DNA of 51,320 nucleotides from a bacterium UBP8_UBA817 (lineage in GTDB: Bacteria > Margulisbacteria > Marinamargulisbacteria > SXXA01 > SICP01): contig CAMCZW010000011.1 of NCBI GenBank assembly GCA_945888435.1, positions 1 through 51,320 on the forward strand, read 5' to 3'. The position numbers and the translations under genes are program-made. Under the pieces are notes generated by a model. The model was not told the DNA's origin and did no database searches. It saw only the letters and a program-made list of their open reading frames with translations. Of the stretch, positions 1 to 6,512 are shown one piece after another (position 1 is the first letter of the stretch; each line of letters opens with the position of its first letter).

Positions 1-52
1 TGGCCATCACCACTGCCATTTTCTCGTCAACGCTATACTTTTTTTGCTTCAT
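1..52 (-). CDS. Transposase N-terminus, IS3-like (partial, runs off window)
   Basis: An ATG at 52 reading leftward opens a frame beginning MKQKKYSVDEKMAVVMA, preceded at suitable distance by GAGG. A short basic N-terminus followed by a helix-turn-helix start of this kind is typical of the first ORF of IS3-type transposases. Only 17 residues lie in the window, so the family call rests on this start plus the IS3-like terminal sequence at about 130-156. It could be another HTH transposase. Confidence 0.5.
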   Translation of the reverse strand, partial: MKQKKYSVDEKMAVVMA

Positions 53-129
53 TAAGATACCCTCATTCTTTACAATTTTACCCGATTTCTTGAACCAACC
101 CCAAGGGGTTCAATCCTCTCGAGTTTATG

Positions 130-156
130 TGTCTAGTTTAGTATGGGGGCTAGAAA
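130..156 (-). mobile_element. Probable terminal inverted repeat / edge of IS3-like element
   Basis: Read on the minus strand, the bases contain CTAGCCCCCATACTAAACTA followed by GACAC. This fits the CCCC...TAGACAC style of IS3-group termini. It lies about 80 bases upstream of the transposase start at 52, where an IS left end belongs. The reading frame of the neighbouring gene remnant opens just beyond it, at 154. The partner end is outside the window, so the exact boundary is not fixed. Confidence 0.45.
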
Positions 157-1169
157 GATGCCTTTGCAGATGCGGTCTTTGACGCTCGAACTGCACTACT
201 TGTTAAAGAGTATGAACAAAAAAATCCTATTCAAATTTATGGGATTGATGGCGTTGTCAAAAACTTTAATGCTTTACAACCTGTTAGTGCTGAGAGCTCA
301 AAGGGTTATATTAATGGTGTTTGGCAAAATACACCTGATACCGTTAAGCCTGCATTGCTAAAAGCTTTAAACAGTCGCCGTCGTGGTGAGCGCTTTGGGT
401 CTGGAGTAGGTGAGTATACGCCTACTGCCAAGGGTGTAGCTCGATTTGATACATTTCTTACGAGGACTTTTGGTCTTCAATCAACGAAGGTCCAAGCCTT
501 TTGTAAGAAAGAAGGCTTGGACACAAGATATATCGATACTAAATTTGTTGGGCCAGTTGTAACACCAGCTCAATCAGTAAGACGTGCTACTCATGATCTT
601 CCTGTTGATCTTATGGGAGGAGCCTGAGGAGTTCGGTCCTCATACTGATGAGGCTAGGCTTGCTTTGCACCTTGCCGCCTTGGCTAGCTCCGTAGCGTCT
701 AATAGAGATGTACAGCTTCCGCCTCCTGTTGCAAGACCGGTGTCTTTAGCAGTTGTTAACGCACCTAACTCACAACCTTCACGCCTCCAATCGCCTACCA
801 GCCTTTCTACTCACAGAGGTAGTGCTTCTGCCGAGTCCAAGTGAGCGGAGTAACGCTGATGCTCTGCGACGCGTATCTTTACACTCAGTTGAATCCGATT
901 CAATGGAAGTGTATGTTGGTCAGCATCTATCTTTCGGACCTCCTTTAGATTTCTCGGCAAGTTCTAGCAATTCTGATTTATTTCATGCTGCCAACCCTCC
1001 AGGTTCTCACCCTCTTAACCAGGCACTATCTTTTTCAAATTCATCCTTATCTTCTTCATCAGAAGTCAGTGATGCCGTGGCTGCGCGTCCCAAAGAAGGA
1101 TGTGACTGCCTAATCAAATCGCTTAAAGCATCTTTAATAGCTCAATTGAGAGCTGTTGGGATGCTTTGA
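154..1169 (+). pseudogene. Frameshifted remnant of an unknown Ser-rich protein, 5' end cut by IS
   Basis: Protein-like sequence continues through three frames in turn: frame 1 from 154 to about 615 (KDAFADAVFDARTALL to DLPVDLMGG), frame 2 from about 615 to 840 (EEFGPHTDEARLALH to HRGSASAES), and frame 3 from about 840 to the stop at 1169 (ERSNADALRRVSLHS to QLRAVGML). Joined, it gives roughly 338 residues. The first third is mixed charge and globular-looking; the rest is rich in Ser, Pro and Ala with a short hydrophobic C-terminus. An in-frame stop at 151 lies inside the presumed IS end, so the 5' part is missing. I do not recognise the family. Two sequencing errors are possible, but the IS junction favours a dead gene. 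Confidence 0.6.
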
Positions 1170-1190
1170 GCTTGGTGGTAGCGTTTACTT

Positions 1191-1226
1191 TCCAGTATAT
1201 TTCGGGTATAACTTCTGAATATGACT
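1191..1226 (+). repeat. Left copy of 36-bp direct repeat flanking the AAA_14 gene
   Basis: Begins TCCAGTATAT and contains TCTGAATAT near its end. It matches 26 of 36 positions, without gaps, to the copy at 2458-2493. The start codon of the AAA_14 gene (1221) lies inside this copy. Confidence 0.5.
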
Positions 1227-2444
1227 GGATACAAAAGACATCTTGAGCGTAAAATTGAGCATTTTTTGACGCTGTTTCCTGCAGTTGCGATTGTGGGCGT
1301 GAGACAGTGTGGAAAGACGACCCTTTCTCGTGAAATTGGGAAGGGGTGGCGGTATATGGATCTTGAAAATGATCGGGATTTTAGTCAGATATCAGCGGAC
1401 CCTACCTTTTTTTTTGAACAATATCCGACACAGGTTATTTTGGATGAAGCTCAAGAGTACCCCCTTGTCTTTAATGTCCTGCGTGGAGTGATTGATGGTG
1501 ATCGATCTACTAAGGGGCGATTTATCATTACGGGTTCTAGTCAGCCGGAACTTATTCATCATATTTCTGAATCTCTTGCTGGGAGGCTTGCCTCTGTTTT
1601 TTTGTCTCCGCTTAAAACGAGTGAATATTTAGGTCGAGAGTTAAGTCCGTTTTATACTCTTTTTGAGCAGCCATTATCTAAAAAAAATATTGCAAATTGG
1701 CCAGTACACCCTCATAAAGAGTTTCATATGCTTTGGCTGAAAGGGGGGTTTCCAGAGCCGCTATCTACCCCAAAACTTCACCGTCAGTGGATGAATCAAT
1801 TTTATGATCATTATGTGTATCGGGATATTGGGCGATTATTTAAACGATTAGATCCGCTTAAGTTTCGTCGATTTGTACGATTACTGGGGTCATTATCTGG
1901 CACGTTGATTAATAAAAGTGATGTTGCACGGCAAGTAGAGTGTAATGAAAGTACCATTCGAGATTACCTTGATATTGCGCATGGCACCTTTGTATGGAGG
2001 ATGATCCCCAGTTATGAGGGATCCCAGGGAAAAAGTTTAGTTAAAATGCCCAAGGGATATCTGCGCGATAGTGGGATGCTTCATGATTTATTGGGGATAG
2101 AAACGATGGACCAGCTGCTTGCACATTCTATTGTGGGTAGAAGCTTTGAATCCTTTGTAATCGAAGAAATTTTAAGGGGAATTGATGCGACTACCGCAAC
2201 CCATGTGGCCCCTTATTATTATCGTACGCGTAATGGTGCAGAAATTGATCTTATTTTAGAAGGATCGTTTGGGACTCTTCCCATTGAAATTAAGCATGGA
2301 AGTACTCTTCATCCTGCAGATACTGCGGTTCTTAGAAAATTTGTGCAAGAAAATCATCTAGAATTTGGACTCATTATTACTCAAAATCCCGAGATATATT
2401 GGGTGAGCCCCGAAGTGCTCCATTTACCGTTAGGGTGCTTGTAA
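1221..2444 (+). CDS. AAA_14 / DUF4143 family ATPase
   Basis: A 407-residue protein with the usual two-part layout. The N-terminal P-loop domain has Walker A GVRQCGKTT at 26-34 and Walker B VILDEAQ at 72-78, followed by an FIITGSSQ sensor-like strand. The C-terminal DUF4143 region ends in a nuclease-like pattern, with Asp343 in GAEIDLIL and Glu356/Lys358 in PIEIK. This family is common in accessory DNA and its cellular role is unsettled; some members are proposed toxin- or defence-related. Length is complete for the family. There is no clear Shine-Dalgarno before 1221. Direct repeats flank the gene and a strong terminator follows, so it may be a self-contained cassette. Confidence 0.9.
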   Translation: MTGYKRHLERKIEHFLTLFPAVAIVGVRQCGKTTLSREIGKGWRYMDLENDRDFSQISADPTFFFEQYPTQVILDEAQEYPLVFNVLRGVIDGDRSTKGRFIITGSSQPELIHHISESLAGRLASVFLSPLKTSEYLGRELSPFYTLFEQPLSKKNIANWPVHPHKEFHMLWLKGGFPEPLSTPKLHRQWMNQFYDHYVYRDIGRLFKRLDPLKFRRFVRLLGSLSGTLINKSDVARQVECNESTIRDYLDIAHGTFVWRMIPSYEGSQGKSLVKMPKGYLRDSGMLHDLLGIETMDQLLAHSIVGRSFESFVIEEILRGIDATTATHVAPYYYRTRNGAEIDLILEGSFGTLPIEIKHGSTLHPADTAVLRKFVQENHLEFGLIITQNPEIYWVSPEVLHLPLGCL

Positions 2445-2457
2445 GTCGATTCTTCTA

Positions 2458-2493
2458 TCCAGTATATCTCGCCCGCAGCGTCTGAATATTGCT
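2458..2493 (+). repeat. Right copy of 36-bp direct repeat flanking the AAA_14 gene
   Basis: Starts 14 bases after the stop codon of the AAA_14 gene. Shares TCCAGTATAT and TCTGAATAT with the copy at 1191-1226 at the same spacing. Confidence 0.5.
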
Positions 2494-2514
2494 TGATTAA
2501 AAAAATTTCTTATG

Positions 2515-2556
2515 GCCATGACATAGATAGCGATATCTGTGTCATGGCATTTTTTA
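2515..2556 (+). terminator. Strong intrinsic terminator
   Basis: GCCATGACATAGATA pairs with TATCTGTGTCATGGC across a GCGA loop (about 15 bp, one G-T type pair), and the stem is followed by ATTTTTT. A run of A upstream could make it act in both directions. It separates the AAA_14 gene from the next operon. Confidence 0.85.
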
Positions 2557-2626
2557 TAGCTCCCCTGTATCATTAGTGTGTTCTGAAGTGTATTCTGATT
2601 TTTTGTGTTAAGTGAAGGATTCATCA

Positions 2627-2938
2627 ATGGTCAAAGAGTTATTTAAGGGTGGCGGAAAGGCGAAAATCGTTCAGTTTTCTGATGATAATCGATCGCTTCC
2701 CGATGGCAGTAAAATTATTTATGCCGAAAGTGAAGATAAAATTGTCTTGTATCATAAAGCCCCATTTCAAGGGGTTACGACTTATGTATATGATCGCCGT
2801 ACCGGTGGGATTTTAGTGAATGGCCGTGAAGGTAATAATACTAATAAGCGCCGGATGATCGAGCTTGGAAGCTATTTTTTATCAAATGCCAAAGATGATG
2901 AATTGGTCACATTGACGGTCCATACTAAAGGAGTTTAG
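2627..2938 (+). CDS. Hypothetical protein (103 aa)
   Basis: I do not recognise the family. ATG 2627 is preferred over the in-frame GTG at 2612 because AAGGA lies about 9 bases before it. The protein is soluble and mixed charge, with a basic N-terminus (KELFKGGGKAKI) and a beta-rich middle containing YVYDRRTGGILVNGREG. The C-terminus (DELVTLTVHTKGV) looks like a final strand. No signal peptide or membrane segment is visible. The stop is followed after two bases by the next start at 2941, so the two genes are almost certainly one transcript and may act together. Confidence 0.75.
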   Translation: MVKELFKGGGKAKIVQFSDDNRSLPDGSKIIYAESEDKIVLYHKAPFQGVTTYVYDRRTGGILVNGREGNNTNKRRMIELGSYFLSNAKDDELVTLTVHTKGV

Positions 2939-2940
2939 AC

Positions 2941-3429
2941 ATGGTACAGGGTATACCCGGTATTAATCCGTTAGCCGCTGGCAATCTCGCTTCGGGGGCA
3001 TCGCAACTATCTCCTGGATTGGCTCAGGCCTTTCAACGGTATCCTGCATTGAAGCAGGTGTTTCAGGCATTAAATATTCTTCCTAACCAAGTTTCTCGTG
3101 TTGCAGCCCGTCAGGGGGCTGACTTGGCGACGGTTTCTGATGGACTTACTCAGATACAAACTGTCCAAGTCTCTGCTGATCAGGCTCATGTTTTGGCTTC
3201 TCTTGGGTTGGCTGGTGCGCTAGTCGCGATCTCGATTCAATCTCGAGAAGAGCTTGATAAAATTCGTAAACGATTGGATAAGCTTAAACAGCCTAATATC
3301 CAAAATCCTCATCTTCAAACTGTCTTTGGGACCCTTGGGCTCCCCTTTGATGCCGATAGTATTCTGCTGACCGACGAAAGTGGTGGCGTGTTTGTTATTC
3401 TGGCGGGATTGGAAGAGCTAGAAGACTAA
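2941..3429 (+). CDS. Hypothetical protein (162 aa)
   Basis: Unknown family. The start follows AAAGGAG at good spacing inside the end of the preceding gene. The N-terminus is rich in Gly, Ala, Pro and Leu (GINPLAAGNLASGASQLSPG). It is followed by predicted helices with many Gln and Val, a small hydrophobic stretch (LASLGLAGALVAISI, about residues 87-101), a charged helix with REELDKIRKRLDKLKQ, and a C-terminal strand pair (GGVFVILAG). The hydrophobic stretch is short for a membrane span. It is the second gene of a two-gene unit and ends convergent with yqeG, overlapping its stop by four bases. Confidence 0.75.
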   Translation: MVQGIPGINPLAAGNLASGASQLSPGLAQAFQRYPALKQVFQALNILPNQVSRVAARQGADLATVSDGLTQIQTVQVSADQAHVLASLGLAGALVAISIQSREELDKIRKRLDKLKQPNIQNPHLQTVFGTLGLPFDADSILLTDESGGVFVILAGLEELED

Positions 3430-3959
3430 ACCGTCGACAGTTTATCCAAGATTTTGACTTCTAGGTCGCGTTGTAGGGTTTTGAAGTAGGATTTTCGGAT
3501 ATCGATGGGGTCGACTAGGATGCTGTGCATTTGTAGCCAGTTACCTAGCAGGATGTCTTTAAATACTTGGTCGCCGATGATGATGCTGTGTTTGAGGGAG
3601 ACTCTGTGTTGTTTGGCGAGTTCTTGGATGCTGTACGTGAAGGGCTTTAGGGCAAAGTAGACGCCTGGGGTTTTCATTTGTTTGCTGATGCGCTCGATCC
3701 GTCTTTTACTGAGGTTGTTGGAGAGGATGAAGCATCTGAAGCCGGTTTTTTTAATCCCTTCTACCCATTCTAAATTTTGGAGTGATAACTCGCGCTCGTC
3801 ATAGGACATGAGGGTGTTGTCGATGTCTAAAAATACACTGCGATAACCTTTGTCATAGAGTTTTCCGAGTTCAATTTCATCAATGCGATGGTAATGCTCT
3901 TTGGGTAAAAACATGTCTTTAATGATCGGAAGGTATGTTTTTTTGAGTTGTTTAATCAT
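3426..3959 (-). CDS. yqeG: YqeG-family HAD-superfamily phosphatase
   Basis: A 177-residue HAD class IIIA protein. Motif I is FLDIDNTL with Asp45 as nucleophile and Asp47 as acid/base; motif II is in FILSNN; a Lys lies in FALKPF; motif III is IIGDQVFKD. Length and motif order match YqeG of Firmicutes and Cyanobacteria, a probable phosphatase whose substrate may be phosphatidylglycerophosphate. The ATG overlaps the hisG stop by four bases, so it is translated from the his transcript. That pairing with histidine genes is not an expected functional partnership. Confidence 0.9.
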   Translation of the reverse strand: MIKQLKKTYLPIIKDMFLPKEHYHRIDEIELGKLYDKGYRSVFLDIDNTLMSYDERELSLQNLEWVEGIKKTGFRCFILSNNLSKRRIERISKQMKTPGVYFALKPFTYSIQELAKQHRVSLKHSIIIGDQVFKDILLGNWLQMHSILVDPIDIRKSYFKTLQRDLEVKILDKLSTV

Positions 3960-4585
3960 CTTTTTTGACTTTTTAGGGCGTTGACCAGGCTTACTATTGT
4001 TGAATAGTGGGTTCTGTAGCTGCTGGGGTTGGCGATTAAATAGGCCGATGAGTCTAAAATGGTGTCGATGACTTCTAGGTTGTGCTCTTTTAAGGTCGCT
4101 CCTGTGGCCGTTAGGTCAGAGATAATATCGGAGAGGCCTGTTAGGGGGGCAAGTTCGATGGCGCCATATAATTTAATCAGGTTGGCTTTAATTCCTTTAT
4201 TATCAAAGTACTGTTGCGTTAAATTGGGGAACTTTGTGGCCACTTTAATGTGGTGTCTCAAGATATCTTTTTGGTTTTCAGGTCCTGCGAGGACGAGGCT
4301 GCATTTGCCAAAGCCTAGGTCGGCTAAGCGGATGACATTACTTTTCTTTTCATCTAAAACATCTAATCCGACGATGCCTAAGTCTGCGGCGCCGTTTTCG
4401 ACATATTCGGTGACATCCCAGGGTCTGATTTTGAGGAGGCTGTAGTGGCCGCTTTCATCATTGGTAAATAACTTTCTGGATTCTTCGATGGCGTTTCCAA
4501 ATGAAATTCCTATTTTTTCAAATGCCGCAATGCTTTCTGAGAGGAGATAACCTTTGGCGGTTGCAATGGTAATGGGGGTATTCAT
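3956..4585 (-). CDS. hisG: ATP phosphoribosyltransferase catalytic subunit, short form
   Basis: First enzyme of histidine synthesis, joining ATP and PRPP. At 209 residues it is the short form, which lacks the C-terminal regulatory domain and needs HisZ. Visible marks are ITIATAKGYLLSES at the N-terminus, WDVTEYVENGAADLGIVG in the first periplasmic-binding-like lobe, and the PRPP-binding loop DLTATGATLKEHNL near residues 155-170. The start touches the last base of the hisZ stop region, and yqeG overlaps its end. Pairing with hisZ directly upstream supports the short-form assignment. Confidence 0.95.
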   Translation of the reverse strand: MNTPITIATAKGYLLSESIAAFEKIGISFGNAIEESRKLFTNDESGHYSLLKIRPWDVTEYVENGAADLGIVGLDVLDEKKSNVIRLADLGFGKCSLVLAGPENQKDILRHHIKVATKFPNLTQQYFDNKGIKANLIKLYGAIELAPLTGLSDIISDLTATGATLKEHNLEVIDTILDSSAYLIANPSSYRTHYSTIVSLVNALKSQKR

Positions 4586-5415
4586 TATTTTGTTCCTAGT
4601 ACGGATAAGATGGTGTTCATATTTAGCGCTGCACCCACGGCGGGTAAATCGGTGCCATAGGTTCTCAAAAGGCCATCGTAGCGCCCGCCTGAAGCGATTG
4701 GGTAGCCACAGTGGGGGATGTAGACTTCAAAGATGATGCCGGTGTAGTAGTCCAGCTCTTTGACGAGGCCGGAGTTAAAATAGATATGGTCTGATTCTGG
4801 TTTGTGTTGGAGGGCATTGTAGAGGCCCTTTAAGGTGTCCATGTCTTTCATGAGGGCGATTGAGCCTCTTTCTGGGACTTCACCGTATTTAACAAAGTCG
4901 TTATTGAGGAGCGCTTCTCTTTTATTGTGTGGGAGTGCCTGGGCCGATTTACTGTGGCCGACGTCGATGATGTGGTCCTTAAATCCGAGGGTGGTGAGAA
5001 GCTGACTGAGTGTGATCAGGATTTCTGCGTCTGCGTTGGCGGAACTGTCCGCGATGATTTCAAATCCAAACTCTAATGTTTCAACAATATCATTGGATTT
5101 TGGGTGCCGTTGAAATTTTGACGCATTGTAAAATAATTTGACCGGTTGTTTTGGTGCGGGTGTACTGGCCATGATTCTGGCAATCGGCGCGGTGTTGTCC
5201 GGGCGTAAGATTAAACTATCGTTTCCACGGTCCATAAACCGGACGACACTTGTCTTTAAGTGGTTTCCGAGGCCTGGTGAGAGCGAATTATAGCTATCAA
5301 TCGTGGGCGTTTGTATCCATTGATACTGTGCGGCTTTGATTAGCTGTGTCGCAGATTCGATCATTTTTTGAAGTTTAATCGAGTCTTCTGGTGTGATTTC
5401 AGTAATGTTAATCAT
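4585..5415 (-). CDS. hisZ: ATP phosphoribosyltransferase regulatory subunit
   Basis: A 276-residue class II aminoacyl-tRNA-synthetase-like protein (HisS paralogue). It contains motif-2-like VRFMDRGNDSLILRPDNTAP and the HisS/HisZ signatures FNSGLVKELDYYTGIIFEVY and ASGGRYDGLL. It lacks the anticodon-binding domain of HisRS, which distinguishes it from hisS. It is on the short side even for HisZ. It sits immediately upstream of short-form hisG, with which it forms the octameric enzyme and confers histidine feedback. A promoter lies only 12 bases upstream of the ATG, so the leader may be about 6 nt. Confidence 0.93.
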   Translation of the reverse strand: MINITEITPEDSIKLQKMIESATQLIKAAQYQWIQTPTIDSYNSLSPGLGNHLKTSVVRFMDRGNDSLILRPDNTAPIARIMASTPAPKQPVKLFYNASKFQRHPKSNDIVETLEFGFEIIADSSANADAEILITLSQLLTTLGFKDHIIDVGHSKSAQALPHNKREALLNNDFVKYGEVPERGSIALMKDMDTLKGLYNALQHKPESDHIYFNSGLVKELDYYTGIIFEVYIPHCGYPIASGGRYDGLLRTYGTDLPAVGAALNMNTILSVLGTK

Positions 5416-5427
5416 AATTGTTGCAGT

Positions 5428-5456
5428 AGCATAAATGAGCCGCTTTAGATTTACAA
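5428..5456 (-). promoter_or_regulatory. Promoter for hisZ-hisG-yqeG
   Basis: On the minus strand TTGTAA, a 17-base spacer and TATGCT end 12 bases before the hisZ ATG. Its -35 box shares bases with the -35 of the divergent tRNA-Leu promoter. Predicted from consensus only. Confidence 0.5.
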
Positions 5457-5478
5457 GAAATGGTGGTTTTGTTACAAT
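5450..5478 (+). promoter_or_regulatory. Promoter for tRNA-Leu
   Basis: TTTACA, a 17-base spacer and TACAAT, ending 13 bases before the mature tRNA. Overlaps the divergent hisZ promoter at the -35 box. Confidence 0.55.
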
Positions 5479-5491
5479 CCGTTCCCTTAAC

Positions 5492-5574
5492 GCGCGAGTG
5501 GTGAAATGGTAGACACGCTAGACTTAGGATCTAGTGCCTTTGGCGTGGGGGTTCAAGTCCCTTCTCGCGCACCA
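5492..5574 (+). tRNA. tRNA-Leu (anticodon UAG)
   Basis: Seven-base acceptor stem GCGCGAG pairs with CTCGCGC at 5564-5570, and ACCA is encoded. The anticodon stem CTAGA/TCTAG closes the loop CTTAGGA, giving anticodon TAG at 5525-5527. A long variable arm (TGCCTTTGGCGT region) and TTCAAGTC in the T arm confirm a class II leucine tRNA reading CUA and related codons. Confidence 0.97.
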
Positions 5575-5749
5575 ATCATCCCCTAAATGCCGCCATGCGG
5601 CTAAATAACAAAACTTAACTACACCGCTACGTCTGAAGACTCCACTCCTTGGTAGTCTGCGTTTTGCTATTTAACCACCTATCAACATTTAGAGGGCGAT
5701 TGGGGATCGACGTTCTTTTTCATTTTTTTTGGGTAAACTGGGTTTCTTG

Positions 5750-5795
5750 CTTATTCCCCTCTCTGAGAGGGGTGGCACGGAGTGACGGGGTGTTT
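5750..5795 (+). repeat. Dispersed repeat family A, copy 1
   Basis: Contains CCCCTCTCTGAGAGGGG, a small hairpin, followed by TGGCACGGAGTGACGGGGTG. About 44 of 46 bases match the inverted copy at 15924-15969. It lies in the 5575-6022 gap, which has no convincing gene. Confidence 0.85.
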
Positions 5796-5829
5796 AGCTT
5801 CTCTTGGTATGTGCAGGCGCACCTTTTTC

Positions 5830-5924
5830 TACAATTTTGTATATATCTATCATGTATTCTACAAAAATGTATATCTTTATTGCCCTTTATTTTCTGATTT
5901 AATCTTATTTTCTACATTTTTGTA
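5830..5924 (+). promoter_or_regulatory. Three TACA-N4-TGTA operator-like sites
   Basis: Three 12-bp palindromic sites TACA-N4-TGTA stand at 5830-5841, 5860-5871 and 5913-5924, with inner bases ATTT, AAAA and TTTT. Centres are 30 and 53 bp apart. A half-site-like TTGTAG follows at about 5931-5936. They lie upstream of the promoter of the small secreted protein at 6023. TACA/TGTA arms resemble BlaI/MecI/CopY-type boxes, but spacing differs from those (N2), so the regulator is unknown. Confidence 0.5.
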
Positions 5925-5964
5925 GATCGATTGTAGTTTTATACCTTTTTGGTCTTGTTTTAAG

Positions 5965-5992
5965 TTGGCATGGGTTGTGCATTATTTATTCT
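5965..5992 (+). promoter_or_regulatory. Promoter for the small secreted protein
   Basis: TTGGCA, a 16-base spacer and TATTCT, ending about 30 bases before the start codon at 6023. Confidence 0.45.
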
Positions 5993-6022
5993 TGTTAACT
6001 TTTGCTTGCGGAGGTAGTGACT

Positions 6023-6442
6023 TTGAAAAAGATATCCATTATTGCGCTTTTGTTCCTAATCTCTTCTTTTTCTCATGCATCAATCAAAATTACTGATAAG
6101 ACTTCTGGTGCTGAATATGACTCTTTGGTTAATAAGGTTGGGGCTTCTTATATTGGTGGTGTCGGCGCATCAAAATCTTCTGCGGTGCCAACAGTGCCTG
6201 CATCGCGACTAGAATCTTCTAACTCTCATTTTTCTGCGGCGACGACTTCGAGTGTTTCGACTTCCAAGGCACGAGCTGCTGCGACTAGTGGGGATGCGAG
6301 AGCGAGATTTCAAAATCGGTTTCAGCAAATGAATAAGTCTGCGGCCACTGAAGATGATGTGGTTGCGTCATCGGATACTTCTAATATTAACGATGAGAGA
6401 CCGTCGTTTGCAGAATTGGCTGAACAATACCAATCTCGATAG
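6023..6442 (+). CDS. Small secreted protein, Ser/Ala-rich (139 aa)
   Basis: Family not recognised. TTG at 6023 is chosen because GGAGG sits 8 bases before it and because it yields a clean signal peptide: KK, then IIALLFLISSF, then SHA-S as a likely cleavage site at about residue 20. An earlier in-frame TTG at 6002 has no such context. The mature part is low in aromatic residues, Ser/Ala/Thr-rich and probably flexible, and ends in a charged segment (RPSFAELAEQYQSR). An operator-like array lies upstream and a terminator follows, so it is a single-gene unit, possibly tightly regulated. Confidence 0.75.
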   Translation: MKKISIIALLFLISSFSHASIKITDKTSGAEYDSLVNKVGASYIGGVGASKSSAVPTVPASRLESSNSHFSAATTSSVSTSKARAAATSGDARARFQNRFQQMNKSAATEDDVVASSDTSNINDERPSFAELAEQYQSR

Positions 6443-6467
6443 AATTTTTAATTTTTTTATTTCTTAT

Positions 6468-6505
6468 AAAGGGTGAAACTTCAGGGGTTTTGCCCTTTTT
6501 TTTGC
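6468..6505 (+). terminator. Intrinsic terminator
   Basis: AAAGGG-T-GAAAC pairs with GTTTT-G-CCCTTT across a short loop and is followed by a run of T. It closes the 6023 gene; the convergent cysteine desulfurase ends at 6513 and may use it too. Confidence 0.75.
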
Positions 6506-6512
6506 CTAAAAT

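Noticed and set aside
143..361. 72-codon open frame near the left end
   Set aside because: It is out of frame with the protein-like sequence KDAFADAVFDARTALL... of the remnant and spans the IS edge; treated as a shadow.
4059..4445. Plus-strand open frame inside hisG
   Set aside because: Antisense shadow; hisG on the minus strand has clear family motifs across the same bases.
5649..5897. 82-codon open frame between tRNA-Leu and the secreted protein
   Set aside because: Part is encoded by the family A repeat, the rest is AT-rich operator sequence; the translation is hydrophobic and Phe-rich without family features or a ribosome site.
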